Positions 5,443 to 6,612 of a DNA stretch of 6,612 nt are shown here, in pieces. The position numbers and the translations under genes are program-made. The stretch's first letter is position 1, and each line of letters begins with the position of its first letter. This DNA comes from UBA1146 sp050256555 (GTDB taxonomy: Bacteria; Planctomycetota; UBA8108; UBA1146). The stretch covers positions 1 through 6,612 of the forward strand of contig JBBWWC010000071.1 in assembly GCA_050256555.1 (NCBI GenBank), in the 5' to 3' direction. The notes beneath the pieces are model-generated. The model was not told the origin of the DNA. It saw nothing but the letters and a program-made list of their open reading frames with translations, and searched no databases.

Positions 5443-6361
5443 TTTACACGTCGATACTCTGTGGCGTCTGGAAGAGAAGGGCGGTGGTTTGAGTACGCCG
5501 CGAGAAGACCTCCATATCGATGCGCAGCGCTGCCGCTCTGGCAGGATTCGTCTGCTCTGTACGGCTGTCTTTACCGAGGATAATCGTCAAGACCCGTGGC
5601 AACATTGCTGTCGTTTACTCGATGTCAAAGATCGCCTTTCTGCAGACGTGAACGAGCCATTTTTGAGCATTACCACACCAGCCCAGCTCGAAGATCTTCC
5701 TGTCGGGGTCACTGGAATGCTGGCGACGATTGAAAATGCTCTATGTCTGGAAGGGCAGATCGGACGTCTGGAGCAACTTCATGAGCGAGGCGTACGGATT
5801 CTGGGGATTTGTTGGAATGGTGCCAACCAGCTCGGCCAGGGGGTTCTTCAAGATGACGGACAGGGTTTGACCGTATTTGGTAAGCAGGCGGTCACCACAG
5901 CTTCTGAGCTGGGGTGGGCCATCGATGTTTCCCATCTCAATCGAGAAGGGGTTCTCGATGTTTGCGATCTTGGCGTCCCCGTCGTGGCCACGCATTCCAA
6001 CGCACGTCACCTTCATGATCACCCGAGGAATCTTTCCGATGAACTTTTACAAAGGTTGGCGGACTGTGGTGGCCTTGTTGGTATCAATGTATTCCCGCCA
6101 TTTCTAGGTCCGTCGTCGAAAGTAATTTCGATCGATGACGTTGTTGAACATATGCTTTATGTGATGGGTTACATGGGAGAGCGGCGCGTTTCTCTGGGCA
6201 CTGATCTGGATGGCATTGCCAAAATGCCTGAGGGATTCAGGGATTATCGTGATCTCGACCGAATCGAGAATGCACTCGCAGAGGCAGGTGTCGCAGCAGA
6301 TGTTATTCAGTCCGTTTTAGGGCAAGGATTCGTTGACTGGTGGAGAACCTGGTCAGAGTGA
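5432..6361 (+). CDS. Membrane dipeptidase-type (renal dipeptidase, peptidase family M19) zinc hydrolase
   Basis: The product (309 residues from ATG 5432) is an M19 peptidase, a family that hydrolyses dipeptides, including some with D-amino acids, using a two-zinc centre. The ligands are visible in order: ADLHVDTLW (His6, Asp8), TIENA (Glu101), DVSHLN (His168), THSNARHLHDHPRN (His188, with the conserved Arg199) and LGTDLDGI (Asp258). I chose ATG 5432 because GGTGA at 5422-5426 lies five bases upstream and M19 proteins often begin just before the HxD motif. A TTG at 5396 would add 12 residues without an obvious SD. The gene overlaps the amidohydrolase by 11 bases, so the two are very probably cotranscribed and coupled. 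No signal peptide or anchor is evident despite the family name, indicating a cytoplasmic enzyme. It is a little shorter than many bacterial members. The exact substrate is unknown. No terminator is visible before the convergent gene. Confidence 0.92.
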   Translation: MRADLHVDTLWRLEEKGGGLSTPREDLHIDAQRCRSGRIRLLCTAVFTEDNRQDPWQHCCRLLDVKDRLSADVNEPFLSITTPAQLEDLPVGVTGMLATIENALCLEGQIGRLEQLHERGVRILGICWNGANQLGQGVLQDDGQGLTVFGKQAVTTASELGWAIDVSHLNREGVLDVCDLGVPVVATHSNARHLHDHPRNLSDELLQRLADCGGLVGINVFPPFLGPSSKVISIDDVVEHMLYVMGYMGERRVSLGTDLDGIAKMPEGFRDYRDLDRIENALAEAGVAADVIQSVLGQGFVDWWRTWSE

Positions 6362-6366
6362 GTCGC

Positions 6367-6612
6367 TCAAGAAGCATCCTTTTTCTGGGATCCATTTCTT
6401 GGGAGATCTGAGCATGTGTTGTCGAGGAATCTCTGGCCATCTTCGCACTTCATTTTCTGCCATCGATTTCGAGCGATTCTACGCTGGATCGCTTCTCGGC
6501 CATAAATAGCACTGGTGACATGTCGTCCATTGACCGTGAAAACATGGATTCGACCCTGCTTCCCCAGAACAACGATCGTCGATTCCTTACGATCAACATA
6601 TAGATCCGACAG
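6367..6612 (-). CDS. Unidentified protein, C-terminal 81 residues (5' end outside window)
   Basis: On the complementary strand a frame is open from the right edge to TGA at 6367-6369, giving 81 residues and no start codon that must be used. The sequence looks protein-like. A beta-rich stretch (STIVVLGKQGRIHVFTVNGR, residues 11-30) leads into HVTSAIYG and a basic, probably helical segment (REAIQRRIARNRWQKMK, 39-55). A polar tail rich in Asp, Ser, Asn and Lys (56-81) looks disordered. I do not recognise the family. A chance open frame of 81 codons is unlikely but possible. It is convergent with the dipeptidase gene, with five bases between the two stops, so its function need not relate to the rightward genes. 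Confidence 0.65.
   Translation of the reverse strand: MSDLYVDRKESTIVVLGKQGRIHVFTVNGRHVTSAIYGREAIQRRIARNRWQKMKCEDGQRFLDNTCSDLPRNGSQKKDAS

Noticed and set aside
1..6612. Mobile element, CRISPR array, toxin-antitoxin, tRNA or other exotic system
   Set aside because: I see no direct repeat array, no terminal inverted repeats, no recombinase or toxin-like frames and no tRNA-like cloverleaf. The content is housekeeping plus two metabolic hydrolases.

Overview
This is a compact bacterial chromosomal segment, mostly housekeeping, with balanced base composition and little non-coding DNA. It holds six protein genes rightward and the end of one leftward gene at the right edge. The order rpsO-pnp is widespread in bacteria. 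The lineage cannot be fixed from the sequence. The PNPase, with a helical spacer, KH and S1 domains and a glycine/arginine-rich tail, is of ordinary bacterial type. My best guess is an environmental, possibly Planctomycetota-like bacterium, held with low confidence. I see no transposase, integrase, CRISPR array, phage gene or defence gene.

Left part (1-1032): the C-terminal end of a mannose-1-phosphate guanylyltransferase-like protein is joined by an ATGA stop/start overlap to ruvX (yqgF), a RuvX-family putative Holliday junction resolvase / pre-16S rRNA nuclease. Centre (1033-3910): rpsO (ribosomal protein S15) and pnp (polynucleotide phosphorylase) each follow a structured, probably regulatory, leader. 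The pnp unit ends in a very strong intrinsic terminator. Right part (3918-6361): a GTG-initiated YtcJ-like amidohydrolase overlaps an M19 (renal dipeptidase-type) peptidase gene by 11 bases, forming a small two-gene catabolic unit. At the far right (6367-6612) an unidentified gene runs leftward and meets the dipeptidase gene tail to tail, with only 5 bases between the stop codons.

Functionally, ruvX, rpsO and pnp concern rRNA maturation, the ribosome and RNA turnover. The last two rightward genes probably hydrolyse amide or peptide substrates. The points most worth a second look are the rpsO-pnp intergenic region (several hairpins, a second Shine-Dalgarno-like element, complementary anti-SD segments and a small ORF ending on the pnp start codon), an apparent internal duplication in the guanylyltransferase C-terminus, the lack of room for a promoter between the pnp terminator and the amidohydrolase gene, and the unidentified convergent gene. 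I did not find convincing evidence of a new multi-gene system.
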